NCBI GenBank assembly: GCA_900548935.1 | Contig: URMR01000036.1 | Span: forward strand, 1 to 13,305 | Direction: 5' to 3' | Length of the DNA stretch: 13,305 nucleotides | From: an uncultured Collinsella sp. | GTDB taxonomy: Bacteria > Actinomycetota > Coriobacteriia > Coriobacteriales > Coriobacteriaceae | Shown here: piece after piece, positions 6,675-13,305 of the stretch | Position numbering within the stretch: the stretch's first letter is position 1 | How the letters are laid out: each line of letters begins with the position of its first letter | Translations under genes and position numbers: made by a program | The notes under the pieces: model-generated | Told to the model about the DNA's origin: nothing | Databases searched by the model: none | What the model saw: only the letters and a program-made list of their open reading frames with translations

Positions 6675-8342
6675 CTACTCTTTATGGCTGCCACCTCCCC
6701 GCTTGATCAGGAGCGCGACCACGATCAGTGCAGCTCCGGCGACCGCTGCGGCGGCCACGGCGTACATTGCCATATCGCCAGTCAAGGGCATAAAGCCTCC
6801 GGTGGTAATGCTAGGGGGTGTGTCGGTGGGCGTGTTGATGATCGACGCCTCCAGGCTGCCCGTCGACCCGTCCGCGCTGTCGGCGCGCAGGGGCGACTCG
6901 GCCGTGATGGTGAGCTTGGGCTTGGCGGCGGCCACCTGGTCGACGTCCAGGCCCTCGGCCTTGACCGTAACGGAGCGCGTGCCCTCAAAGGCGGTGTAGC
7001 CCTTGGGCGCCTTGAGCTCGCGGACCTCCAGCTTGCCCGAGTCCACGCCCGAGACGGTCACGCGACCGTCCTCGCCCGTGGTGACGGTAGCCTTGCCCTC
7101 TGCATCCCACGCGCCGTCGGCCGCTAGCGTGCGACCGCGGTCGTCGGCGATGCTCAGGACCGCCCCAGCAAGCGGCTTGTCGCCGTCGCTGCCGCGCTTG
7201 GTGAGCGCGAGATCCCAGGTGTAGACGCACGCATCGTCGCTCGGCGTGCGGGTGAAGCCGGCGTCACCGGACTGGTCGGCAAAGGGAGAGCGCGGGTAGC
7301 GCAGGTAGACCTCGTTGGGGTTGCCCTTCGCGATGCCGTGGCTGCACGCGCTGTTGAGCGGCGCATTGTACACGACGACCACGCGGGTGCCCGCGGTAAA
7401 GGCGTCGGCCCCGCCGAGCGCGGCGATCAGGTCACCGGTGCGCACGGTGAAGGTTCCGTCCGCCGCCACCTTGGTAGCGCACTGGGCCGTGATGTCGGTC
7501 CAGCCCTTCGCGGGCTCGGTGCCGGCGCGGCCGTCCTTGTCGGCCTGGACCGCGTCGAAGACGCCGTCCGCACCCGCCGCCACGTACACGCGCATGCTCG
7601 CGGCGACCTTGGAGGGATCGAGCCCCGCGCTCATGGTATCGACGAACTGCACCGTATAGGTGTCGTAGGCGGTAAGACCCGCCGGGACCGTGGCAGAGAG
7701 GCGCCAGTACAGGTCGTCGGCGACCGTGGCGTCGGCGGCCTTCTGCCAGGCGGCGGTGCTGTCCTCCAACACATGCTTGGACACCTTGGGGGTCGCCGCC
7801 TTGGGCTTGACGGTGACGGCGCTGCCGCCCACCAGGGCCATGATCGGCGCGGTGCCGGCCTCGCCCTGGGCGATGGCGTCGTCGTCGGCGACGATGAGCC
7901 AGTAGCCGCAGGGCAGCTCGGCCGTCGTGCCCGCGTTAAGGGCCACGAACACGGCGCCAGAGCTCTGGAGGGAACGAGCGAGCTGTGCGCTCAGCGCGCT
8001 CGTAAGGTGGGAATCGGTGTTGAGCCACTCGGCAGCTTCCTGCGCGGTGGTCTGGGAATTGGGCATGCCTGCGCCGTGCAGCACAGGCAGCGCGGCGTCG
8101 CGCACGGCGTCGCTTGCCCAGGCGAGGTCGGTGGCGATCTTGGCGTCGCTGTCGCCGTCGACGACGTTGGCGCTAAAGATCTGGTAGCCGTCGTAGCTGC
8201 TCGCCACGGTGCCGCTCACCGTGATGGAACCGGTCGAGGTCGGCGTGGCCTGCGCGGAAGCGGGGAACACAACCGCGCAGGTGCCGATCAAGAGGGCAAG
8301 CAGCGCAAACAAGATCGGGAAGGAGCAAACTTTCTTATTCAC
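6675..8342 (-). CDS. Ancillary, probably basal, pilin with MPLTG sorting motif
   Basis: This is a 555-residue surface protein with the same layout as the backbone pilin and plainly a paralogue of it. Shared segments include GYQIF, EAAEWLN, VGG followed by VTV, YDTYTVQFVDTMSAGL and NEVYLRY. It has a signal peptide (1 to about 32), an isopeptide-forming domain (about 185-365), a CnaB domain (about 375-465) with Lys382 in ALTKRG and an E-box glutamate in VRELKAPKGY, and a C-terminal anchor with MPLTG (518-522), helix and RGGGSHKE tail. The start is a GTG at 8342, preceded eight bases earlier by GGGAGG. It overlaps the adhesin stop by eight bases, so translation is probably coupled. The ATG at 8423 is rejected because it has no ribosome site and would bury the signal peptide. 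Four cysteines lie in the exported part. The non-LPxTG motif suggests the basal, wall-anchored subunit, but a minor shaft subunit is possible. Confidence 0.85.
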   Translation of the reverse strand: MNKKVCSFPILFALLALLIGTCAVVFPASAQATPTSTGSITVSGTVASSYDGYQIFSANVVDGDSDAKIATDLAWASDAVRDAALPVLHGAGMPNSQTTAQEAAEWLNTDSHLTSALSAQLARSLQSSGAVFVALNAGTTAELPCGYWLIVADDDAIAQGEAGTAPIMALVGGSAVTVKPKAATPKVSKHVLEDSTAAWQKAADATVADDLYWRLSATVPAGLTAYDTYTVQFVDTMSAGLDPSKVAASMRVYVAAGADGVFDAVQADKDGRAGTEPAKGWTDITAQCATKVAADGTFTVRTGDLIAALGGADAFTAGTRVVVVYNAPLNSACSHGIAKGNPNEVYLRYPRSPFADQSGDAGFTRTPSDDACVYTWDLALTKRGSDGDKPLAGAVLSIADDRGRTLAADGAWDAEGKATVTTGEDGRVTVSGVDSGKLEVRELKAPKGYTAFEGTRSVTVKAEGLDVDQVAAAKPKLTITAESPLRADSADGSTGSLEASIINTPTDTPPSITTGGFMPLTGDMAMYAVAAAAVAGAALIVVALLIKRGGGSHKE

Positions 8343-11300
8343 GACGCCTACCTCCCTTCGCATTCGCCTTGCGACGAATGTGCATCCAGGCCGCAGCAGC
8401 GCAAAGCACCGCCGCGCCGGCAAGGTACGTCAGAGTGACGCCCGACATACCAGAAAGGGGCAAAGAGGTTGAGTAGGTGTTGGTGAAGGTGGGGATGGAC
8501 TTGGGCTTGGTAGTATCGGATCCATCGTTGTAATCCACGGTAGTCTGCTTGCCTTCGTCGATGGCATTACCGTCAGCATCCTTGATCTGGGTGTAGGTCA
8601 CCTTCGTGGCAGTGATTGTGCCATCTTTCTGATCCGTCATCGTGACGTCAAGCTTATAGACCGACTGATCGAACTTATAATGCGAGAAAATTGAACTCTC
8701 ATTCTTCTCGCACACGTAGTACGTGAAGGTCTTGGAAGCGCCACGGCCCGTAGGATCACCGGCAGTGAAGGGATTCTTCGTGATATCAGAGAGCGAGTAC
8801 TTAATCCCCTCGCCAGACGCATTTAAGAACGAAAGCGTCTGGGACTTGTCGCCATCGACCCGAGTCTTAACCGTCTTAGCGTCCGCGAAGTCCGGGTTAT
8901 CCGCAAACTCGAGCGTAAACTCCTTCATCTCGCCACCCTTAACGACCTTAGTCGCCTTAGGAGTCCAAGAGCCGCTGGAGGTGTACGGAGTGTACTCGTT
9001 GGTGAAAGTCGTTGAGCTATCTTTGCAGGCAATTGGATAATAGTCATCGCTCTTCTGCAAGTTGTTCCATGATTTTGTGACACTCCACACCCCAGATGAC
9101 TTGTCGAGTTCATGCTTGGTCACATTGACTTTTTCAATCGTGTAGTTATGGATGTTGAGAGGTATCTGTTCGTTCGGGCTTTCCTTTTTCGGAACAGTCA
9201 TGAGCTCAGTCGGGTTGTCCTTGACAGTCACCTCAATCTCGTACACGGCAGTGTCGTATGTGATACCGGAAACCTCTCCGGCATTTTCGACTAGGTAATA
9301 TGTAATCGTGCCAGCCGTACCGCTCGCTGCGAACTGTTCACCAAGGTTAAACGTGATGTTGCCACTTTTATCATTACTCGCAGTTCCAACCTCGGTGCAA
9401 GCGTCAGAATTGAATACCCCGCGAGCGATAGGATCAGCCGAATCCTTGCGGTAGACCGTAAAGGTGAAATCCCCACCCTTAAGCTCGCGGCCGTCCAACT
9501 TCTTGGTCGCCTTCAGCTTAAGGCTCGGGTAGACGTACGTATCCGCAGGCACGCCTAGGTACAAGTCGCCATTCGACATGATGCCGCCGCCATGGTCCCA
9601 GGAATAGTTGCCCGTGATGAAAGTTCTGGCAGCTTTCTTCGCATTTTTCGCTTCATCACTTCCAACTTTGACACCCGAAGTCAGACCGACGCTCCGATAA
9701 ATCTTCACGCCGCCATTGGCAGGGATAGTGATAGCCTCACTGAGTTCTTGGGTATCACTGCGTTCTTTGCTTCCAGAATACTTGGCGTCTACTTCGCCGA
9801 GCATCTTGCCGATTACCGCCGCAAGCGGTTCCTTATGGCCAGCCGCTGCCGCAAGGAAGAAATCGGCATGACCGCTGTCGCGAAACACCTCCGAATTGTA
9901 TGCATCTCTATCTTGATTCTTACCACTACCACCACCTGAAAGATGGGGTTCAGCTTCATTGCCGGTATTGGTCTCTTTGTTGTAAGCACGGCCTTCTTTA
10001 AAATGTTCATCGCCATCAAACTGTTTGCCGGCAGACGAATTGCCAAAGATTGCCGTGCCCTCAGTGTTCGTTACCAACGTCTTGCCCGTGGGGCAGACTG
10101 CAACGCCACCGCCGTAGCCGCCAGCTTCATTGGCGCTAATGTACGAGTTGTACACAAAGAGCCTGCCAGCAGTCTTCTCCTGACCTGCATTCGAGTTTCC
10201 CTGGACGAAGATACCGCCACCGCCCCAGTCAAAGCGAGACATGCAGTGATTGTTTGTGATGTAGACTTTACTCTTTTCAGTGCCGTTAATCATCGCGTCA
10301 ACCATCTGGCCCACTCGGATGCCGGCACCTTCAGATCGGTAGCTCACGTTAGAGGCAATATTTCCTCCTTTAATGTCGAGCCATGCCCTATCTTGTTGAA
10401 AAATATTGGTAACGTAAACGCCGCCACCAGCTTCTTCAGAATAATTGCCAGTAATCTGGCCGCCAGAAATGGTGACATGGGTGCCGTTCTTGGCAGCAAG
10501 CCCAGCGCCGCCATGGTCACCGTTACCATCCGTGCCGCAGAAGTTGGCATAGCAATTGTTCGTAATGTAACCGCCAGAAACAGCAACGCTGCCGCCTTCG
10601 GCCATGATGCCGCCACCAAATCCGTTCATGCCATCAAGCGTGCTATTACCGGAGATTACGCCGCCGGTCACCGTGACTGCAGACCCATTGGCATATACAC
10701 CGCCGCCACTAGGAGCGCGGTTGCCGGCAATTACGCCGTTAGAAATGCTAAGGGTCGAATTTTCGACAGATATTCCTGCGCCGGCAGCACCGTCCGGACA
10801 ATAACCTCCGCAAACGTAACCGCCCTTCATATTGACGGTCGAACCGCTCCCCGCGTACACCAGGTTTCGGACCTCACAGCCTTCCTGTTGTGTGAGCACG
10901 CCGCTCTCAAGACTGAAATGACCGCCGTCATTGATGTTGATGAGCTTCAGTCCTCTTGAACCGTCGCAAGCCACAATGGCGCCTTTACCTTTAATATCAA
11001 CACCATGTTCTACAAGCGACTCGGTTGTGCCCGTTCCTTCTGGGGACGATTCGGTCACATAGTAGGAAAGGTAAGTCGGAATGCCATCGTTGTCGTAAGA
11101 CAGTATGGCTTCCTCGCCATAATTAGCGGGAGTTAATTTCTGTCCCTGATCATTTAGCTGCTGGCCGTTACTGACCTTTTCCTCCGTCTGCACAGAATCC
11201 TTAATTGTAAGTGTCGCGCCGTTGGCAACATCGAATAATGATTTGCTATTACTCGAGTGCTTAAGCTTGTGACCATTTAAATCCAAGATGATATTGACGA

Positions 11301-11838
11301 CGGGGTGCTCGTTGTTTTGTACGAGCCCTACCTCATCGTTGTACTCAATATCGGCAACAAGCTTAAAAGTGGTGGCACCATTTTCATTGCGAAGGCTCTC
11401 GTCCTGAAGCTTTGAAGCCAACTCTTCCCCACTATGAATATCGTATTTAGTTTCGTCCTCCGCAACGGGAGCGATGCCATCTCCATCATCCGCTTCATCA
11501 CCAGAAGGCTGCGCGGCGCCCTTGGCTTCCGCACCATCGGCAGACGGGTCCGCCGCGTCGAGGCCTTCGCCCTCGCCATGCTCGGCGTCGTCACTATTCT
11601 GCTCCTTGGCGTCCTTGTCCGCGTTGTTGTCTGCACCGGCACCATCGCCCAAAGAACCCTCGTCCGCAACGGCTTCCTCGGCTGCACCCGTCTGGGCGTC
11701 GTTGGCAATGGCCTGCGAGATTGGAGGCATGACGAGCGACAGCACCAAGCTCAAAACGGAGGCTCCGCACAAAACGCCTGCTAGCACACGATGCATCGCT
11801 TTATTGCTCTGCTTAGATTTGTCTGAATTTGCTTTCAT
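8335..11838 (-). CDS. Large pilus-tip adhesin with right-handed beta-helix and LPLSG anchor
   Basis: This 1167-residue exported protein is the first gene of the pilus operon. In order: basic N-terminus and signal peptide (1 to about 45); acidic Ala/Asp/Glu/Gly-rich linker (about 48-130); a region with DLNGHKL (185-194) leading into a right-handed parallel beta-helix of about seven or more coils (about 330-602), each resembling GGGVxxxGSxVxVxGGxIxxN; a non-repetitive insert (about 604-738); one further coil (739-762); and two Spy0128/FctA-type domains that form internal isopeptide bonds (about 771-950 and 956-1121), ending TFTNEY and TFTNTY. It closes with LPLSG (1126-1130), a hydrophobic helix and a basic tail. 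The start is supported by GGGGAGGAG before the ATG. Beta-helix modules commonly bind glycans or host matrix, so adhesion at the pilus tip is the likely role; the ligand cannot be told. Eleven cysteines in the exported part suggest disulphides. Confidence 0.88.
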   Translation of the reverse strand: MKANSDKSKQSNKAMHRVLAGVLCGASVLSLVLSLVMPPISQAIANDAQTGAAEEAVADEGSLGDGAGADNNADKDAKEQNSDDAEHGEGEGLDAADPSADGAEAKGAAQPSGDEADDGDGIAPVAEDETKYDIHSGEELASKLQDESLRNENGATTFKLVADIEYNDEVGLVQNNEHPVVNIILDLNGHKLKHSSNSKSLFDVANGATLTIKDSVQTEEKVSNGQQLNDQGQKLTPANYGEEAILSYDNDGIPTYLSYYVTESSPEGTGTTESLVEHGVDIKGKGAIVACDGSRGLKLININDGGHFSLESGVLTQQEGCEVRNLVYAGSGSTVNMKGGYVCGGYCPDGAAGAGISVENSTLSISNGVIAGNRAPSGGGVYANGSAVTVTGGVISGNSTLDGMNGFGGGIMAEGGSVAVSGGYITNNCYANFCGTDGNGDHGGAGLAAKNGTHVTISGGQITGNYSEEAGGGVYVTNIFQQDRAWLDIKGGNIASNVSYRSEGAGIRVGQMVDAMINGTEKSKVYITNNHCMSRFDWGGGGIFVQGNSNAGQEKTAGRLFVYNSYISANEAGGYGGGVAVCPTGKTLVTNTEGTAIFGNSSAGKQFDGDEHFKEGRAYNKETNTGNEAEPHLSGGGSGKNQDRDAYNSEVFRDSGHADFFLAAAAGHKEPLAAVIGKMLGEVDAKYSGSKERSDTQELSEAITIPANGGVKIYRSVGLTSGVKVGSDEAKNAKKAARTFITGNYSWDHGGGIMSNGDLYLGVPADTYVYPSLKLKATKKLDGRELKGGDFTFTVYRKDSADPIARGVFNSDACTEVGTASNDKSGNITFNLGEQFAASGTAGTITYYLVENAGEVSGITYDTAVYEIEVTVKDNPTELMTVPKKESPNEQIPLNIHNYTIEKVNVTKHELDKSSGVWSVTKSWNNLQKSDDYYPIACKDSSTTFTNEYTPYTSSGSWTPKATKVVKGGEMKEFTLEFADNPDFADAKTVKTRVDGDKSQTLSFLNASGEGIKYSLSDITKNPFTAGDPTGRGASKTFTYYVCEKNESSIFSHYKFDQSVYKLDVTMTDQKDGTITATKVTYTQIKDADGNAIDEGKQTTVDYNDGSDTTKPKSIPTFTNTYSTSLPLSGMSGVTLTYLAGAAVLCAAAAWMHIRRKANAKGGRRRE

Positions 11839-11883
11839 CGATGTCTCCTCCCCAAGAGACCGCGATCTTGCTCTTTCACTATC

Positions 11884-11957
11884 AAACGTATCTGCGCAAT
11901 CTGAAATTGCGCACGTTTAGTGTACATATTGTAACGATTGTTTAGACATCTGAGCAA
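11884..11957 (-). promoter_or_regulatory. Probable promoter and operator of the pilus operon
   Basis: On the minus strand TTGCTC (11952-11957) and TACAAT (11928-11933) are 18 bases apart, a plausible sigma-70-type promoter with a start near 11921. Directly downstream lies a nested dyad: TGCGCAAT (11893-11900) and ATTGCGCA (11906-11913) with a five-base centre, and an outer pair AAACGT/ACGTTT (11884-11889 and 11913-11918). It would occupy the first part of the leader, so it could be a repressor site or an RNA hairpin controlling the operon. The leader to the ATG is about 83 bases. Confidence 0.5.
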
Positions 11958-12010
11958 CAATACCGACATTTTTGTAGCGGATTCTCAATTCTCTTGACAT
12001 TTGCTCAGAT
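11948..12010. repeat. 10-base inverted repeat flanking 43 bases, overlapping the -35 box
   Basis: ATCTGAGCAA (11948-11957) and its exact reverse complement TTGCTCAGAT (12001-12010) face each other across 43 bases. The proximal copy contains the predicted -35 hexamer of the pilus promoter. This fits paired binding sites for one regulator. A small invertible segment is also imaginable but the arms are short. Confidence 0.45.
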
Positions 12011-12296
12011 TTACCTTCGTTTATTCGCTATCTATTTTTTGTTTCTACTGGTAATTTAGTTGCCCATCATTTTTTAATGGCATTAGATTTATTTGCACAA
12101 ATTTTTGCTCAATAGCAAACATCCCGCTCACGGTCGAAAATCGACCGTGAGCAGTAGGTCATCAACCGGAAGGAATATCCTACCAAACTGATGAGAATAT
12201 CTTTAACCCATCGGCGGTTAGAAGCGTAATGTTCAGACAACCATATTTGTATTTGCGCGCAGATTGTAGGCATCAACTCGCCCAAATCGCCTGAGG
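12011..12296. other. AT-rich intergenic stretch without a convincing gene
   Basis: This is the remainder of the gap between the HAD phosphatase and the adhesin promoter. It is AT-rich compared with the flanking housekeeping genes. It holds the 12-bp hairpin listed separately and a small hairpin TTTGCT/AGCAAA (12104-12119). A 70-codon minus-strand frame (12109-12321) lacks a ribosome site, resembles nothing known to me and runs through the hairpin, so it is not called. Confidence 0.5.
12126..12152. other. Strong 12-bp hairpin with three-base loop
   Basis: GCTCACGGTCGA (12126-12137) pairs perfectly with TCGACCGTGAGC (12141-12152) around AAA. Neither side carries a T-run, so it is not a standard intrinsic terminator. 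It lies about 190 bases after the HAD stop and about 190 bases before the predicted pilus promoter; it may stabilise or end the HAD message, or be a protein-binding site. Confidence 0.55.
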
Positions 12297-12329
12297 CCAC
12301 CGCAAAGGTGCCTGTCCCCATTATGGCGG
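12297..12329 (-). repeat. Dispersed palindrome, copy 2 (degenerate)
   Basis: The arms CCACCGCAAAGG (12297-12308) and CCATTATGGCGG (12318-12329) can form 8 of 12 Watson-Crick pairs around a 9-base loop that reads GGACAGGCA on the minus strand. It begins 13 bases after the stop codon of the HAD gene, the same placement as copy 1 after the sortase. Confidence 0.65.
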
Positions 12330-12342
12330 TTCTCCCCCAGCG

Positions 12343-13164
12343 CTACAGCAGATGTTCCTCGATAAAGATCGCGATGCCGTCTTTGTCGTTGCTGGCGGTT
12401 ACAAAGTCGGCGGCGGCACGGGTGGCGTCGCTGCCGTTTGCCATAGCCACGCCCACGCCAGCGTCGGCCACCATGCAGGTGTCGTTATCGGCATCGCCAA
12501 ACACACAGATGTTCTCGAGCTCCATGCCGTTGAGCTCCGCCACGCGCACAAGGCCGCGCGTCTTGGACACGCGCGGATCCATGAACTCGTAGAGCCGCTG
12601 CGTGGTTTGCAGAGCCGCTGCCTTAACAGTGTCATCGGCAAACGTCGACGCCCGCTCGATCACCTGCGGCATTACCTCGGGCGCCATGGTAAACATCACC
12701 TTGGGCTGCGGCTCGCGCAAAAACTCGGCAAAATCGACCACCTGGTAGGGCACGCCGTCGACGCGCGACAGGTGCTCGACGCACGCGTTGCTCTCGGGCA
12801 CGTAGAACACGCCGTCTCGGGGGCAGACGGGTGTTGCTGGAAGGTCCGCCATGTGCTTGCAGATGCGCGCGATGGTCTCGCCCGGCAGCGGATAGCTCAG
12901 CTCGTTGATGTCGTGCGCGCGGTCGATGACCTCGGCGCCACCGCAGCCCACGAGCACGTCCACCAGACCCTCGATACCCCAGAGCTCGTACATGGCCTCG
13001 GTCGCGTGGGCGTCGCGCCCGGTGCACAGGCCAAAGAGCACGCCGCGCTCGCGCAGGGCGCGAATCGCCGCCACGGTGCGCGGGGACACCGTGTGCTGGC
13101 TCGTGAGCAGCGTGCCGTCGATATCGCAGAACACGGCTTTGATGTGGCTGAAGGTGGTGTCCAT
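12343..13164 (-). CDS. Cof-type HAD-IIB family hydrolase (sugar-phosphate/FMN-type phosphatase)
   Basis: This 273-residue cytoplasmic phosphatase of the haloacid dehalogenase superfamily has all four motifs. Motif I is FCDIDGTLL with Asp14 as nucleophile and Asp16 as acid/base. Motif II is Thr48 in CTGR. Motif III is Lys201 in VSKTRGL. Motif IV is GDADND with Asp224 and Asp228. The stretch between about 85 and 190 is the large C2-type cap of the Cof/YbiV/YwpJ group, whose members hydrolyse sugar phosphates and other small phosphoesters; the substrate cannot be predicted. The closing GVAMANGSDATRAAADFVT is the usual family signature. The ATG at 13164 has AAAGG five bases upstream. The gene stands alone, with terminator-like palindromes on both sides, and has no evident link to the pilus genes. 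Confidence 0.95.
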   Translation of the reverse strand: MDTTFSHIKAVFCDIDGTLLTSQHTVSPRTVAAIRALRERGVLFGLCTGRDAHATEAMYELWGIEGLVDVLVGCGGAEVIDRAHDINELSYPLPGETIARICKHMADLPATPVCPRDGVFYVPESNACVEHLSRVDGVPYQVVDFAEFLREPQPKVMFTMAPEVMPQVIERASTFADDTVKAAALQTTQRLYEFMDPRVSKTRGLVRVAELNGMELENICVFGDADNDTCMVADAGVGVAMANGSDATRAAADFVTASNDKDGIAIFIEEHLL

Positions 13165-13219
13165 GGGGGCCTTTCTGGGTTGTGCGGCGGTGTGGGGCGT
13201 ATTCGTGAACGGCGTACAT

Positions 13220-13250
13220 GGTATACCAAGGCGCAGGCGCGGTCCGTCAA
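13220..13250 (-). promoter_or_regulatory. Candidate promoter of the HAD phosphatase gene
   Basis: On the minus strand TTGACG (13245-13250) and TATACC (13220-13225) are 19 bases apart, longer than ideal. It starts immediately after the terminator of the preceding transcript, which makes a promoter here likely even though the boxes are imperfect. Confidence 0.4.
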
Positions 13251-13253
13251 AGC

Positions 13254-13291
13254 AAAAACCACCACAAAGGTGCCTGGCCCCTTTGTGGTGG
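13254..13291 (-). terminator. Dispersed palindrome, copy 3, acting as an intrinsic terminator
   Basis: Perfect 12-base arms (13259-13270, CCACCACAAAGG, and 13280-13291) flank a loop that reads GGCCAGGCA on the minus strand, followed there by TTTTT (13258-13254). It should end a minus-strand transcript coming from beyond the right edge. It belongs to the same repeat family as the copies at 3056-3086 and 12297-12329. Confidence 0.75.
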
Positions 13292-13305
13292 CCGGACCCG
13301 AAGGG

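Noticed and set aside
9900..10900. Repeated glycine/asparagine codon patterns considered as DNA tandem repeats or a CRISPR array
   Set aside because: The similarity is at protein level (beta-helix coils) with irregular spacing and no identical repeat units. No CRISPR array is visible anywhere in the window.
11948..12010. Invertible promoter segment (phase variation)
   Set aside because: The arms are only 10 bases and the segment between them is 43 bases, shorter than typical invertible promoters, and no recombinase gene is in the window. Kept only as a test in the promoter finding.
11994..12040. Plus-strand promoter starting with a perfect TTGACA at 11994-11999
   Set aside because: No acceptable -10 box occurs 16-18 bases downstream, and there is no plus-strand gene to the right for it to serve.
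12109..12321. 70-codon minus-strand frame between the HAD gene and the adhesin
   Set aside because: It has no ribosome site, runs through a perfect hairpin at 12126-12152, begins inside the degenerate repeat and matches no known protein pattern.

Overview
The window looks like part of a chromosome of a GC-rich gut actinobacterium of the class Coriobacteriia, probably close to Collinsella. This is an inference from the high-GC housekeeping codon use, the gatC-gatA-gatB gene order, the LPLTG-type pilins and the short dispersed palindromes. No 16S or other marker gene is present to confirm it. All recognised protein genes lie on the minus strand, so the window is best read from right to left.

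Right end (13305 to 12343): a hairpin with a T-run on the minus strand ends a transcript entering from outside. A Cof-type HAD phosphatase gene follows. Then comes an AT-rich stretch of about 500 bases (11839-12342) without a convincing gene. It holds a degenerate copy of a dispersed palindrome, a strong 12-bp hairpin and the probable promoter/operator region of the next operon.

Centre (11838 to 4761): a sortase-dependent pilus operon. It encodes a 1167-aa tip adhesin (signal peptide, acidic linker, right-handed beta-helix, two Spy0128-type isopeptide domains, LPLSG anchor). Next is a 555-aa ancillary, probably basal, pilin with an unusual MPLTG anchor, whose GTG start overlaps the adhesin stop. 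Last is a 601-aa backbone pilin with an LPLTG anchor. A strong terminator at 4622-4660 follows. The class C sortase that would polymerise these pilins lies further on (4040 to 3102). Between the terminator and the sortase is a small unit: a 50-aa membrane peptide with a basic tail (4302-4454, minus) and a convergent candidate RNA on the plus strand (about 4203-4308) whose terminator overlaps the end of the peptide gene. This arrangement resembles a type I toxin-antitoxin locus and is the most novel candidate in the window.

Left end (3101 to 1): two palindromic elements follow the sortase. Then comes the gatC-gatA-gatB operon for the Glu/Asp-tRNA amidotransferase, with gatB cut off by the window edge. 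Both junctions in this operon are TAATG overlaps.

How the genes fit together: the sortase would join backbone subunits through their LPLTG motif and a pilin lysine, with the adhesin at the tip. The MPLTG pilin could be handed to a housekeeping sortase outside the window for attachment to the wall. gatCAB and the HAD gene are ordinary flanking genes.
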